From Liolophura sinensis (lineage: Eukaryota > Mollusca > Polyplacophora > Chitonida > Chitonidae): a DNA stretch of 64,000 nt. This document shows positions 38,482-50,600 of the stretch, piece after piece. The notes beneath the pieces are model-generated. The model searched no databases, had not been told where the DNA came from, and saw only the letters and a program-made list of their open reading frames with translations. How positions within the stretch are numbered: position 1 is the stretch's first letter; every line of letters starts with the position of its first letter. The DNA lies in the NCBI RefSeq assembly GCF_032854445.1, contig NC_088303.1:22825501-22889500 (forward strand), read 5' to 3'. The position numbers and the translations under genes are program-made.

Positions 38482-41154
38482 CACATAAGGTGTATATATA
38501 TATATAAAAGCTTGTTGAAGTAAAAAAGGTCTGAGCAAATATAAGGTAACGCTTCATGTCGCAAACGCAACGTATGAAGCTATTTCTGAGTTTTAACAAA
38601 GGGATATAGGGCATATTAGTGGATTTCTGTGCCAGAAGAGATGACGATCCTAGGCATTTTCGGACAGCGACGACTTCCAGGTAAGGGCGTATACTGGAAA
38701 AGAGGAGTTGTCTGGCCGAGTTTGAGAAGAAAGAAACCCGATACAAATGCGAGAGTTTATAAAGTAAGTTGACCTTACGTATTCTGATTTAACAAAAGCA
38801 CAACTCAGCACACTTAGGTGGTGCAATTTACAACAATGTGTTGGAATAGTTCAAATGAATACATTTACACACAAAGTGTAGGAAAAAACCTCACTGATCG
38901 ATTTCATCGCAAAGTGAGCCTATACTTAGCTTACGTCTGAGCTCCGTGTCTATTCCTTCCCATGGGAAGGTAATGGATATCATCATGTCATCGCAGAACA
39001 TCAACTAGGGTAGATAACCCAATTGTAATGCCTATTAGAGTAATGTCCCCTTTTTCTGGTCGATTCTATCTGAAAAAGTTTACCATAGCTACTGCGCAAT
39101 GTCTGTAAAAAAGTGATATTTGTTTGAGTTAGTTTTTCTTTTATGTTCAACATGCCAAATACATATAAATTAAATTATGTCTACATTATACTAGATGGAT
39201 GAAATTCTATTCAGTTTTGTCCCACGAAAAAAAAAATATCTCAAAGCTTAGCTGGACGTTCCTACCGTTATACACAGCTTCGCATATTACATTTCCGGCG
39301 TTTCAGGAAATCGGTGGATAGTCCAACTCATGTCGAGGGTTTTTTTTTTGGTGTTTTTTTTTTTTTTTTTTTTTTTGTTTTCTTGTTTTTTTTTTTTTTT
39401 GTTTGTTTGTTTTTTGGGGGGTTTTTGTGAAATTGTCCGCGTAGAAGTCTATATGAGCGAAGGTGGGCGTTACGGTGGGAATGTCCAGCTTAGCTTTGGA
39501 CTGGGTAAAAATGTTTAGAAATGAAGTATTTGCTATGATTATAGAGACATAGGAATACCGCAAGTTTGCGTTGTTTAAACAAACTTAATGCATCAGTCGT
39601 GACAAAGTTATAGGAGGGGCATTTGTTTCCGTTTTAAAGCTCCTGTAGGTCATTGCAATTCGGCCCAATGTTAGCAAAGCCGAAGCAATCATGCACACAA
39701 ATAAATATTTCAGGTCATTTGGATTAGGTTTATTTTTGCGGCGATTTACTTTAAAATGGTTGTCACTGTGGTGAAATTGTGTGAGCTTATGTCTGAAGGA
39801 TTTCTGTTGATTTTTGAACGGCTGTCATTCCACCGCCAAATAAGGATTGGGTTTTCTACCTATTCATACCCAGCGGCAGTTTCGTATTTATGCCAGACTA
39901 GCTCTGTTTGTTTTCAGCCAATCACAGAAGAGGTGGAGGGAAAATGGCAGCGACCGATTGAGAGGGGTGTGAAAGTTTGTAAATAAGTCAAATTCCTCGG
40001 CGGTGATGAATAATTATTTTCGCCTATTCTATGTTCAGTTCATTAGGTGAGTTCAGGTGACCGATTATTTGCCTAAGTTTTTGCAATCTGATGTCAAAAT
40101 ACAGGACTGATACACTTTCTTCCTCGGTTTGCGGGCATGTCAGATTACAACAACAACAACAAAACATTCTAAGTCAATCAACAGCAGAACAAGAAGAGGC
40201 GACGATTTATTTTTAATTACTTTGATTGGGAATTTTAGACTTTAGTGTGTTGTCACGTGGTAAAATGGCGTAAATTCATTGAAGAAGCAGCTTTTCATAA
40301 TGAACATCTGAGAAGGAGCCCATTGACTAAGCTACTAGGCTACAGAAACTACTTTGTGGACATTTATCAGGTCACGAGATTCAACAAGAGCGCCAGAGGA
40401 AAGAAGAAATGCAACCAAGCATGGTGTCCAAGCTCATTTGTTGTGGCTTGTCTTCCCTGTTTGCCCTGACAGATTTGATCAGGGCTCAGCAACATGGTTT
40501 CCGAGGAGAGAAATAGTACTTGTGATCTTCAGTCTTGTCAAAGAATTACCGGTATACCTGAAAACAAAGTAATTCTTCATATAACAAATGTTTCTGGATA
40601 GCTTGAAATGTTCTCTTTTTAATTTAGTGGCACCCAGAGATTGATAAATGTCCAGGCCGTAGTTTCTGTGTTACAGTCACTGTCTGCCGTCCGGTCTCCC
40701 ATTCAGGTCTTTAGTCAGGCCCCCTGAGCTACAAATGAGCTCATTCCATTGACGTCTCCAATCTCACTGTCCACAAAGACAGAATAACAGTTCTCTGAAT
40801 TATGTGAACACAGGCCTTGCAGTGTGTAGAATGTGGGTATGTATTACATCACACTCACATGAAATAACTTATGAAACAAGAATGACGCTGACTTGCTAAG
40901 ACATAAACCAGGACAATTACAAGAACGTATTAGTAGACTCCCACGTCAAGCTGACTTTAGATGTGAAACAGCCAAGAAGACAGTCATGGCCAGTGGAAGA
41001 GTAGATTTAATGCTAAATGTCATGAGAACACAAATTTCCCATTTAAAATTAGGTGATCATCCATGGATTTGCCTAAAAAAGTTGGTTGCTTTTTACGTCC
41101 ATACCTTTCCGTGGCATCTGCCGACATATCCATGTTCATGTGTTTTTTTTTTTT

Positions 41155-41173
41155 GGGGGGGGGGGGGGGGGGG
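41155..41173 (+). repeat. Run of 19 G upstream of RNF207, copy B
   Basis: G-run preceded by a T-run, about 210 bp upstream of the 5' UTR exon. It differs in length from copy A (24 G). Confidence 0.7.
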
Positions 41174-41339
41174 TTGTACATATTTACATACCCTCTGTAA
41201 ATCAATGTACAAACTTTCAAGAAACTGGCCCTTGTCCTATTCAAGGATAAACTTTTCATACTCACACAGGTATATGGTGCTACATGTACATCCAGTCACA
41301 TTTTCCATTGTCTTTATTGTCGTCACATGACTTATTGTC

Positions 41340-41370
41340 GACGTTAAACCCTAAGCACTCACTCACTCTC
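41340..41370 (+). mobile_element. Tail of a second SINE-like repeat, copy B
   Basis: The motif gacgttaaaccctaagc followed by an ACTC-type simple run (actcactcactc) looks like the 3' end of another short interspersed repeat; the same is at about 14568-14597 in copy A. The 5' limit is unclear. Confidence 0.35.
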
Positions 41371-41383
41371 ATTGTCTTTGCAG

Positions 41384-41664
41384 GTGTTTCCTACATATCA
41401 CTGGCTGCTGTCCCACTGCACAAAGACTGACATTGTGACAACACATTGCAGACATGTACCATGATGAACCATGTCTGGAGAAATCATTCACCAAATGGAT
41501 AACCTGGCTGATTTTGAGAATGCAACGAAACGAAATCCACTCCTATGTTACCTGTGTAATGAACAGTTTGAGGATCCTCGAATTTTCCCCTGTTTTCATA
41601 GCTTCTGCTCAAAATGTATCCGTGGACATGTGTCTGATGGAAAGATTGTTTGCCCTTTGTGTGG
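41384..41664 (+). CDS. RNF207: RNF207 exon 1: 5' UTR and RING finger
   Basis: The acceptor tttgcag at 41377-41383 suggests that an untranslated exon lies further upstream. The start codon at 41471 (MSGEI, as human MSGAI) has A at -3. The RING ligands are complete: C-x2-C-x11-C-x-H-x2-C-x2-C-x11-C-x2-C. Three other ATGs (41454, 41461, 41464) precede the start in other frames. Donor GTAAGT at 41665; the exon ends in phase 2. Confidence 0.88.
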
Positions 41665-44600
41665 GTAAGTGTCTTGATTATCTTTGTATCTGCATTTTTT
41701 TGCTTATATATAATATATATCAGTAATATGGTGTTAACAACAAAATTTTCGATTTAAACGCCCAGAATTATGATACAAAAAATGGTACGAAAGTCCATTG
41801 CCAATAGTGCCTGTTCCATGTTTTGAGTTTGTGTTAAGAAATACAAAAGATAGGAGTACAAAAAGCTCTACCTCATGCACGGTTGCCAAATTGTTAGATT
41901 TGTTGTCCACTGCCAGTGAGAAGGAGGCCAACCTACAACTAACATGGCGCCCTTCTAAATTTGTATTTCTATGTTAAGCGAACAGTCATAAGAACAGAGA
42001 CCATAAAAGTCAATGTTGTTTCTTAGTTTTCTTTTCTTTTAATGTGAGGTCCTGAGGAAAAATAACATGAAGTTTCATGCACATGTCTGTACAGTGTAGT
42101 TGTGTTGTTTTCAGTGGGGTTGCCCAGTTGAAAGAGGATCAGTCTCTTCCACCCAGTGATTCCTTGCTCAAATTCCTCATTGAGTCTTCCACTGAAGAAA
42201 AAGCACTTTGTGCAAACTGTGATAATGTAAGTTTTTTCCTTGTATGTTATTTGTTAATACATTGCCTGTAATTGCTATAATGTTTTCTGAAATATGCAGA
42301 ATCAGACCACATGCATGTCCAGTGCTTGTGTTATATTGTTGCCGATAAATGATGGATGAAGATAGGGTATTTTTGTTGTGAGCTTTCAGTAGAAATCATG
42401 ACATTCAGTAGATTGCAGACAGCATATTTTTATATATGTCTCTCCAGATGTATGGAACATGATCACTATATTCGCAAATGTCTGCCAAAGTTGTGTTTAG
42501 CCCAAATCAAACTGGATCATTTATCCAGTTCTGTTCAACTGTTTTTTAGCAAACTCACACATTAAAAATGGTTCTGATTGATGTATCTGCAAATCACAAG
42601 AGTTCTGTTTCCATGCAAAATTTATCTATCAATAACCACTGTCTTTATAGCTCTGAAGTTTCAAAGCTGACTACGTTGAAAAAATGCTATTTTCTGAATC
42701 ATGCTGATATAGATGGTAACTGAGCCCAAGACCTTACATGTCCTTATTATCCATGATGTTCTCCATCTCGGTTCTCAGGCCAATGGTCACATGTTCTTCT
42801 GCAATACATGCACCCAGCCACTGTGCGGGATATGTCGTGAGGACACACACAAAGCCAGGATGTTTGCATCTCACGAGATTGTCCTCATGGCAAAGAGGAC
42901 CAAGGACATCCATAAACTATGCAGTAAGGAGAACAGCTTCTTCTTGTCATTGAAGTCCGGGTATTGAATGTTTGCAACTGTGGAGCTTTCACCTCAAAAG
43001 CTTATTGCTAGGGGAACTGATGTATCAGTTAAAGAATGTTCATCAATACAAGAGAATTGAGGATGAATTAATAATTCAAGTCAAAATGTCAAATTCCTTT
43101 AAAGCTACATTGTTGATGTTGTATATATATGTGCACACTTCTCTTTTGTTCCAGAATTGCACAGTGAACCTTACATAATGTTTTCTACAGAGAAGAAAGT
43201 CATGTTGTGTATCAACTGTTTCAGGGATATGAAGATGTAAGTGGGGATTATTTTGTGTGCACACTTCACTGTCAGACTACATGCATGTCCAGTGTTTTGT
43301 AGACAGCACTTCACCATCAGACTACATGCATGTCCAGTGCTTTGTATACAGCACTTCACCATCAGACTACATGCATGTCCAGTGTTTTGTATACAGCACT
43401 TCATCATCAGACTGCATGCATGTCCAGTGTTTTGTATACAGCACTTCACCATCAGTCTACATGGTTGTCCAGAGTTTTGTATATAGCACTTCACCATCAG
43501 ATTACATGCATGTCCAGTGTTTTGTATACAGCACTTCACCATCAGACTACATGCATGTCCAGTGTTTTGTATACAGCACTTCATCATCAGACTGCATGCA
43601 TGTCCAGTGTTTTGTATTCAGCACTTCATCATCAGACTGCATGCATGTCCAGTGTTTTGTATACAGCACTTCACCATCAGACTACATGCTTGTCCAGTGT
43701 TTTGTATACAGCACTTCACCATTAGACTACATGCATGTCCAGAGTTTTGTATATAGCACTTCACCATCAGACTGCATGCATGTCCAGTGTTTTGTATACA
43801 GCACTTCACCATCAGACTGCATGCATGTCAAGTGTTTTGTATACAGCACTTCACCATCAGACTACGTGCTTGTCCAGTGTTTTGTATACATCACTTCACC
43901 ATCAGACTACATGCATGTCCAGTGTTTTGTATACAGCACTTCACCATCAGACTACATGCTTGTCCAGTGTTTTGTATACAGCACTTCACCATCAGACTAC
44001 ATGCATGTCCAGTGTTTTGTAGACAGCACTTCACCATCAGACTACATGCATGTCCAGTGTTTTGTATACAGCACTTCATCATCAGACTGCATGCATGTCC
44101 AGTGTTTTGTATACAGCACTTCACCATCAGACTACATGGTTGTCCAGAGTTTTGTATATAGCACTTCACCATCAGACTGCATGCATGTCCAGTGTTTTGT
44201 ATACAGCACTTCACCATCAGACTACATGCATGTCCAGAGTTTTGTATATAGCACTTCACCATCAGACTGCATGCATGTCAAGTGTTTTGTATACAGCACT
44301 TCACCATCAGACTACATGCTTGTCCAGTGTTTTGTATACATGACTTCACCATCAGACTACATGCTTGTCCAGTGTTTTGTATACAGCACTTCACCATCAG
44401 ACTGCATGCATGTCCAGAGTTTTGTATACAGCACTTGACCATCAGACTGCATGCATGTCCAGAGTTTTGTATATAGCACTTCACCATCAGACTACATGCA
44501 TGTCCAGAGTTTTGTATACAGCACTTCACCATCAGACTGCATGCATGTCAAGTGTTTTGTATACAGCACTTCACCATCAGACTGCGTGCTTGTCCAGTGT

Positions 44601-47600
44601 TTTGTATACAGAACTTCACCATCAGACTGCGTGCTTGTCCAGTGTTTTGTATACAGAGCTTCACCATCAGACTACATGCATGTCCAGAGTTTTGTATACA
44701 TCACTTCACCATCAGACTACATGCATGTCCAGTGTTTTGTATACAGCACTTCACCATCAGACTACATGCATGTCCAGTGTTTTGTATACAGCACTTCACC
44801 ATCAGACTACATGCTTGTCCAGTGTTTTGTATACAGCACTTCACCATCAGACTACATGCTTGTCCAGTGTTTTGTATACAGCACTTCACCATCAGACTAC
44901 ATGCTTGTCCAGTGTTTTGTATACAGCACTTCATCATCAGACTGCATGCTTGTCTAGTGTTTTGTATACAGAACTTCACCATCAGACTGCGTGCTTGTCC
45001 AGTGTTTTGTATACAGAGCTTCACCATCAGACTACATGTACATGTATGTCCAAACCTGTCTAGGAAGCATGTATTTCACATAATGTTTATGAACAACTTC
45101 CAAACAGAAGTATTTATACAGGTAGGTAAGTCAGATTTGACAGAGCAGTCTGGAACAGTGAGTGCGTTTTGTAAAAAGTGTGTTAAAGTAGAACCCTGGT
45201 GCTAGACCTTCCAAACTGCACAGAGATGGTTTGATGTCCCCTGAATAGGTTCTGATCATTAGAACATTGAAAACAGAAGAAAAAAGGATAGAATTTGATG
45301 ATCAAACATCAGAAAATCTAAATCCAGTCAAGATACATGTAACTTTAATGTTAAATGGAACTAGTTAGCATAGTGTGTTTTTAAATGCAGTTTACAGACT
45401 AACATAGCATAAATATTGTGTCTAAGGAACATTCAATGTGAAAATAAAGTCATTAGGGATCACCTTTAAGATGTATATGTATGCCTGGTAGTCTTCTACA
45501 TGTGTGTATCTAAAAATTGAATGTTGACCTTACTACTGTGTGGGAGACAATTTAAGAAAAAGAATTTATGTTATAATTTATTTTCCAGAGAAAGTCGGTC
45601 TTACTGTGTTGACTTGGAGACTGCCTATAAGCAAGGCTGTAAGAAGTTAGACCAAGCTGTATTGGTAAGTCGCATAGTTAGGTACAGGTATAGGCTCAAA
45701 TGAACCAGAACTTAGTCTCCACAGAGCCATGCCAGACTTTCCCACGCAATAGAAGTCACAGATATAAGGTTACATATGCATTTAAGAAATAAATGAAATT
45801 CTTGTTGTGATATGTTTGTATAAATCACTCCTAGCCAGGAGGTGTCCATCAGAGGTATATAAGTGCAAGACAGCAGGGTTTGTCCAGACTGGTGTTTATA
45901 AGACTGATGCAGCTAAATGGCGTGTTTGTTCTCTGTTCCCAGGCTGTTCATGACCTGCAGAACTCCGTCAGGGATGGTATCCTCTTACTGCGGGTTTTGC
46001 TAGAGGAGGTGCGTCGTAATGCTGTGACAGAGAAACAGGCCATACAGACTCTGTATGTCAACATGCAGGAGAAAATACAAGAGAAGAAAACAGAGCTGGA
46101 AGAGGAAGTAGAAAGGTGTGGCATGAAAATCTACATCATACGTGAATGGTGACGTTCTGGTGTCAGTTGTTAGAAAATGTATTAAAACTTCAGTCACACT
46201 TCCATTCTAATACTAGTCATATCATTATACAAAACTAATGGGACTTTAGTTCTGAATAAAGTGAATACTGTGGCAGACGGCTAATGCACTTTTGAACAAC
46301 AGGGCCCTATTTTGTTGGAGTTTCCCATCAATGCGCTTATTAGGTGTATAAAAGCTTAGCTGTTTGTATTACAAGATGTAACTGTAATCTTGCATCTTGC
46401 TATGTTTTATGTTGCTTTTTGTATTTATGTCTGCACTTTGCCCTTTGTCATCTTTCACGTAGAAAATCGATTTGATATTTTGTATTCTCTCAATCATTTG
46501 ATTGAGTAGTAAGTTTGCATAAAACCACTACCATTCATTCATTCTTTGACTATTTATGTGGTTTTACATTACAGACAGTACAAAGCTAAAGAGTCACTGT
46601 TTAAGGCTCAGCTGGTAACCTTGACAACATTATTACCCACAATTCATGTGAACCTGGTCACCAGCGCCGCCTTCACAGGAACAGCCAACAAACATGAGTT
46701 CTTAGACTTGGCATATGTGAGTACAGAATTGGCTTCATACATCTCACTTTAGCATATTGAAATACAGCTTTACTGCAAATTTAATGAATTGTACTTGATT
46801 GATTGATTATTCTTCAACAAGAAACAGAAGAAGTTTTAACATGTGCAGTGGTCAATTTTTGTGTGGAGGAACCACCCAGCTTTGGCAAGTTATTCATGTA
46901 ACCTTTGGCAAGTTATTCATGTAACCTTTGGCAAGTTATTCATGTAACCTTTGGCAAGTTATTCATGTAACCTTTGGCAAGTTATTCATGTAACCTTTGG
47001 CAAGTTGCTCATGTAACCTTTGGCAAATAATTATTTTCTTTTTATGACGGACAGACTATGTATATCCTTTTATTACGCGGAATACATGTATTCATCAACA
47101 GACGTCAGTGCAAATGTCCCTCTGTGGGTCATTTGTTGTGACTAAGGCCCCAGTAAACAATGAGAGCAGGGGAAGTTCCCTGTTAGATGCTTGGATTGTG
47201 CCAGCATCTCATGTACTTATGATTAGGAATCTATGTACCCTGTTCGCTGACCAACAGCCTGATCCCGAAATTTACTCGAAATTTTTTAGTCATTCAGCTT
47301 GGTACAACCAGAGTCTTAAGTGACTAGTGTTTTTCAGAATGCATGTGTTTATCTATTTGATATGTGTTTGCTTTTGCTATCTGTTTGCAGTCTTTAATGG
47401 GTAGACTGACTTCTATAGTACAACACCAGCATAAACTATACCCAACCCAAAGCAGTCAAGTTAACACAGATTACAAAGCTCAGATTGCCAAGTAAGTATA
47501 ATTCTATTTGTTGTAGTTTGTTTAAGAACTTTTCCACGGATCAAATATATGGATTTTGATGTCTCAGAAAACAAGATAAAATAAAGTTCTTAGATCACTT

Positions 47601-50600
47601 CTACTGGGGATCAAAATGTTAAATATTTTGAGAACTTTAGTTTATGATTTAATATGATTTGTGATTTAAAAGTGTGAAATGTATTAGATTCCATTTATGA
47701 TACAGTAAAACAACATTGAGAATGGATAAAATACAAAATCATTTATGTTTCATAAAGCATGAATATTTGCATGGTACAAAGTCATCCGTTTGATGACCTT
47801 GGTGCAGTTTGAGGGAATCATTTTCATCTTGAGGCCTGAAAAGACGAGTGAATGATTTTAATCCTTGCATAGTCTTCAAATCATTGTTTTAATTTTTTTT
47901 GTGAAGAAACTATAGGGCTCCAAAGATAGAAAAATATGTTATTATCTACTCAAACACAAGTTGATTGTTTGCAGTAAATAGCCGTCTATAGTGAAAGGAA
48001 ACAGCAACATTGTCAGACAGTTTTGATAGTTTAGTAAATTTCTCTTAAATACTGTACCACATGTTTTTCACTTTTGATAGATATGTGCAAAAGTTATGTG
48101 TATATTTTATTTTGCCCTTTATTCATTGCATGTTGTGGGAATTGTATAAAGAGTTAACTTACAGTGTTGGCAGAATAATGCATTTCAATATTTTTTAATG
48201 TTTAATAACTTTTTTGGATTTTCTAAAGTAAGGAAAGAAAGAAAAATCAGATGTTTATGGTTGTATTTCTTTCCAGATGTCTGGAGCCTCTGCTATTTCC
48301 GTATTATCAAAAGGGAGATAACAACACTTGCACCAGTTCTCTCCCTTTGAGCCGCCCAGCCTCCAGTCAATCTGTGCCTATGCCAAACATCAGGTAACTG
48401 TTGTAACTGCTTTTAGGATGCACAGAAGACAATTCTGTCAATTCAGATATATGTAATAGAACCACAATTGGTCACGGTTAAGTACAGACCTGTATTATTG
48501 TAGCATAAGACATACCAAACAACCACATCAAGTAAAATGTGAAAGTTCCTAATGTGGACATGTATTAAATGATGTGAAAACTCTTACAGATATAAGGGAA
48601 CTGAAATATGGAGCTGTTTTTTGGTTGACCCACATTCCTCAAAACAAACCGGATATAAATGCAGGGGGAAAAAAATTGGCCACAATACAAGGAACAAACT
48701 ACCAATAATTTCAGCCTGACAACTTACAGCCTATTACTTTTACACATATGTTCCTTTATTTCATACTTTTTCTCTGACAGACTAGAGCTTCCCGTGACTG
48801 CCCCCAGCACAACAAACGGCCCAAACAGAGGGGTGACAGTTGTCAGCTATGGCCCAAATGGTGGTCGGCGTGGGAACAATAATGGGAGTAAAGTGAAATT
48901 CATTGATGCTAAAGGCGTGTTTGCTGAGCACTGTGTGGAGTTTGACAACAGTCACAGAGTAAGATAGTATATGATATGTAGCTTGTGGATAAAGCTGGGC
49001 AGAATAAGTTCTTAGTAACCGTTTTATTCACGCATACTGAAGACATAAATATGGTGACATTTGTGATGATGATTATGTTTTTTGTAGTGTGTTGTGTTCA
49101 AGATCAAAGGTACATCTTCAGTGCTGGGTCACATCATCTTCTGACAACTCCAACTGGAAAACTGCTATGTTTCTTTATTTTTTTTTTTCATGAACTTTGT
49201 TTTGCTTTACTCTGGCTTTTTATTTTTTCATTGTGAATATAGAACATGCATGTCTGTTGTAACTATTTATAGGACCTTCTGCAGAAGTTGGAGAAGTTGA
49301 AATCCTGTGTGCAGGAGCTTCACAGAGACTTGACTCTACGACGCATCATGGCCAAAAACTGCAAAGTATCTGACTTTAAAACTGAAGTCGCTGAAGTGGA
49401 TGAGCAGTTAACAAAGCATTGTGATCACCTGGAGCAGAAGCGGATTGCTCTGGAAAAGGTAAGTCATTGTGACCACATGGAGCAGAAGTAGATTGCCCAG
49501 GAAAAGTTAAGTCATGGTGATCACCTGGAGCAGAAGCGGATTACTTTGGAAAAGTTAAGTCATGGTGATCACCTGGAGCAGAAGCGGATTGCCATGGAAA
49601 AGTTAAGTCATTGTGATCACCTGGAGCAGAAGCGGATTGCCCTGAAAAAGTTAAGTCATTGTGATCACCTGGAGCAGAAACGGATTGCTCTGGAAAAGTT
49701 AAGTCATTGTGATCACCTGGAGCAGAGGCAGATTGCCTCGGAAAAGTTAAGTCATTGTGATCACCTGGAGCAGAAGCGGATTGCCATGGAAAAGTTAAGT
49801 CATTGTGATCACCTGGAGCAGAAGCGGATTGCCCTGAAAAAGGTGAGTCATTGTGATCATGTGGAGCAGAAGCGGATTGCCTTGGAAAAGTTAAGTCATG
49901 GTGATCACCTGGAGCAGAAGCGGATTGCCCTGGAAAAGTTAAGTCATTGTGATCACCTGGAGCAGAAGCGGATTGCCCTGAAAAAGGTGAGTCATTGTGA
50001 TCACCTGGAGCAGAAGGGGATTGCCCTGGAAAAGTTAAGTCATTGTGATCACCTGGAGCAGAAGCGGATTGCTCTGGAAAAGTTAAGTCATTGTGATCAC
50101 CTGGAGCAGAAGTGGATTGCTCTGGAAAAGTTAAGTCATTGTGATCACCTGGAGCAGAAGTAGATTGCCCTGGAAAAGTTAAGTCATTGTGATCACCTTG
50201 AGCAGAAGCGGATTGCCATGGAAAAGTTAAGTCATTGTGATCACCTGGAGCAGAAGCGGATTGCCCTGAAAAAGGTGAGTCATTGTGATCATGTGGAGCA
50301 GAAGCGGATTGCCTCGGAAAAGTTAAGTCATGGTGATCACCTGGAGCAGAAGCGGATTGCCCTGGAAAAGTTAAGTCATTGTGATCACCTGGAGCAGAAG
50401 CGGATTGCCCTGAAAAAGGTGAGTCATTGTGATCACCTGGAGCAGAAGCGGATTGCCCTGGAAAAGTTAAGTCATTGTGATCACCTGGAGCAGAAGCGGA
50501 TTGCTCTGGAAAAGTTAAGTCATGGTGATCACCTGGAGCAGAAGTGGATTGCTCTGGAAAAGTTAAGTCATTGTGATCACCTGGAGCAGAAGTAGATTGC

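Noticed and set aside
39756-40572. Short open frames conserved between copies A and B (12978-13793 and 39756-40572)
   Set aside because: The two copies are nearly identical everywhere, so conservation carries no coding evidence, and no family match is seen. Part may be an upstream RNF207 untranslated exon.
42423-42570. Extra RNF207 exon between exons 2 and 3 (after tctctccag at 42440)
   Set aside because: In the required phase it meets a stop after four codons, and the direct exon 2 to exon 3 join already gives a normal B-box spacing.
43257-44438. Long repetitive open frame as a novel repeat protein gene
   Set aside because: It is a 45-bp tandem repeat inside an intron whose flanking exons splice in phase. 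It is open in several frames on both strands, and no start context or splice sites support it.
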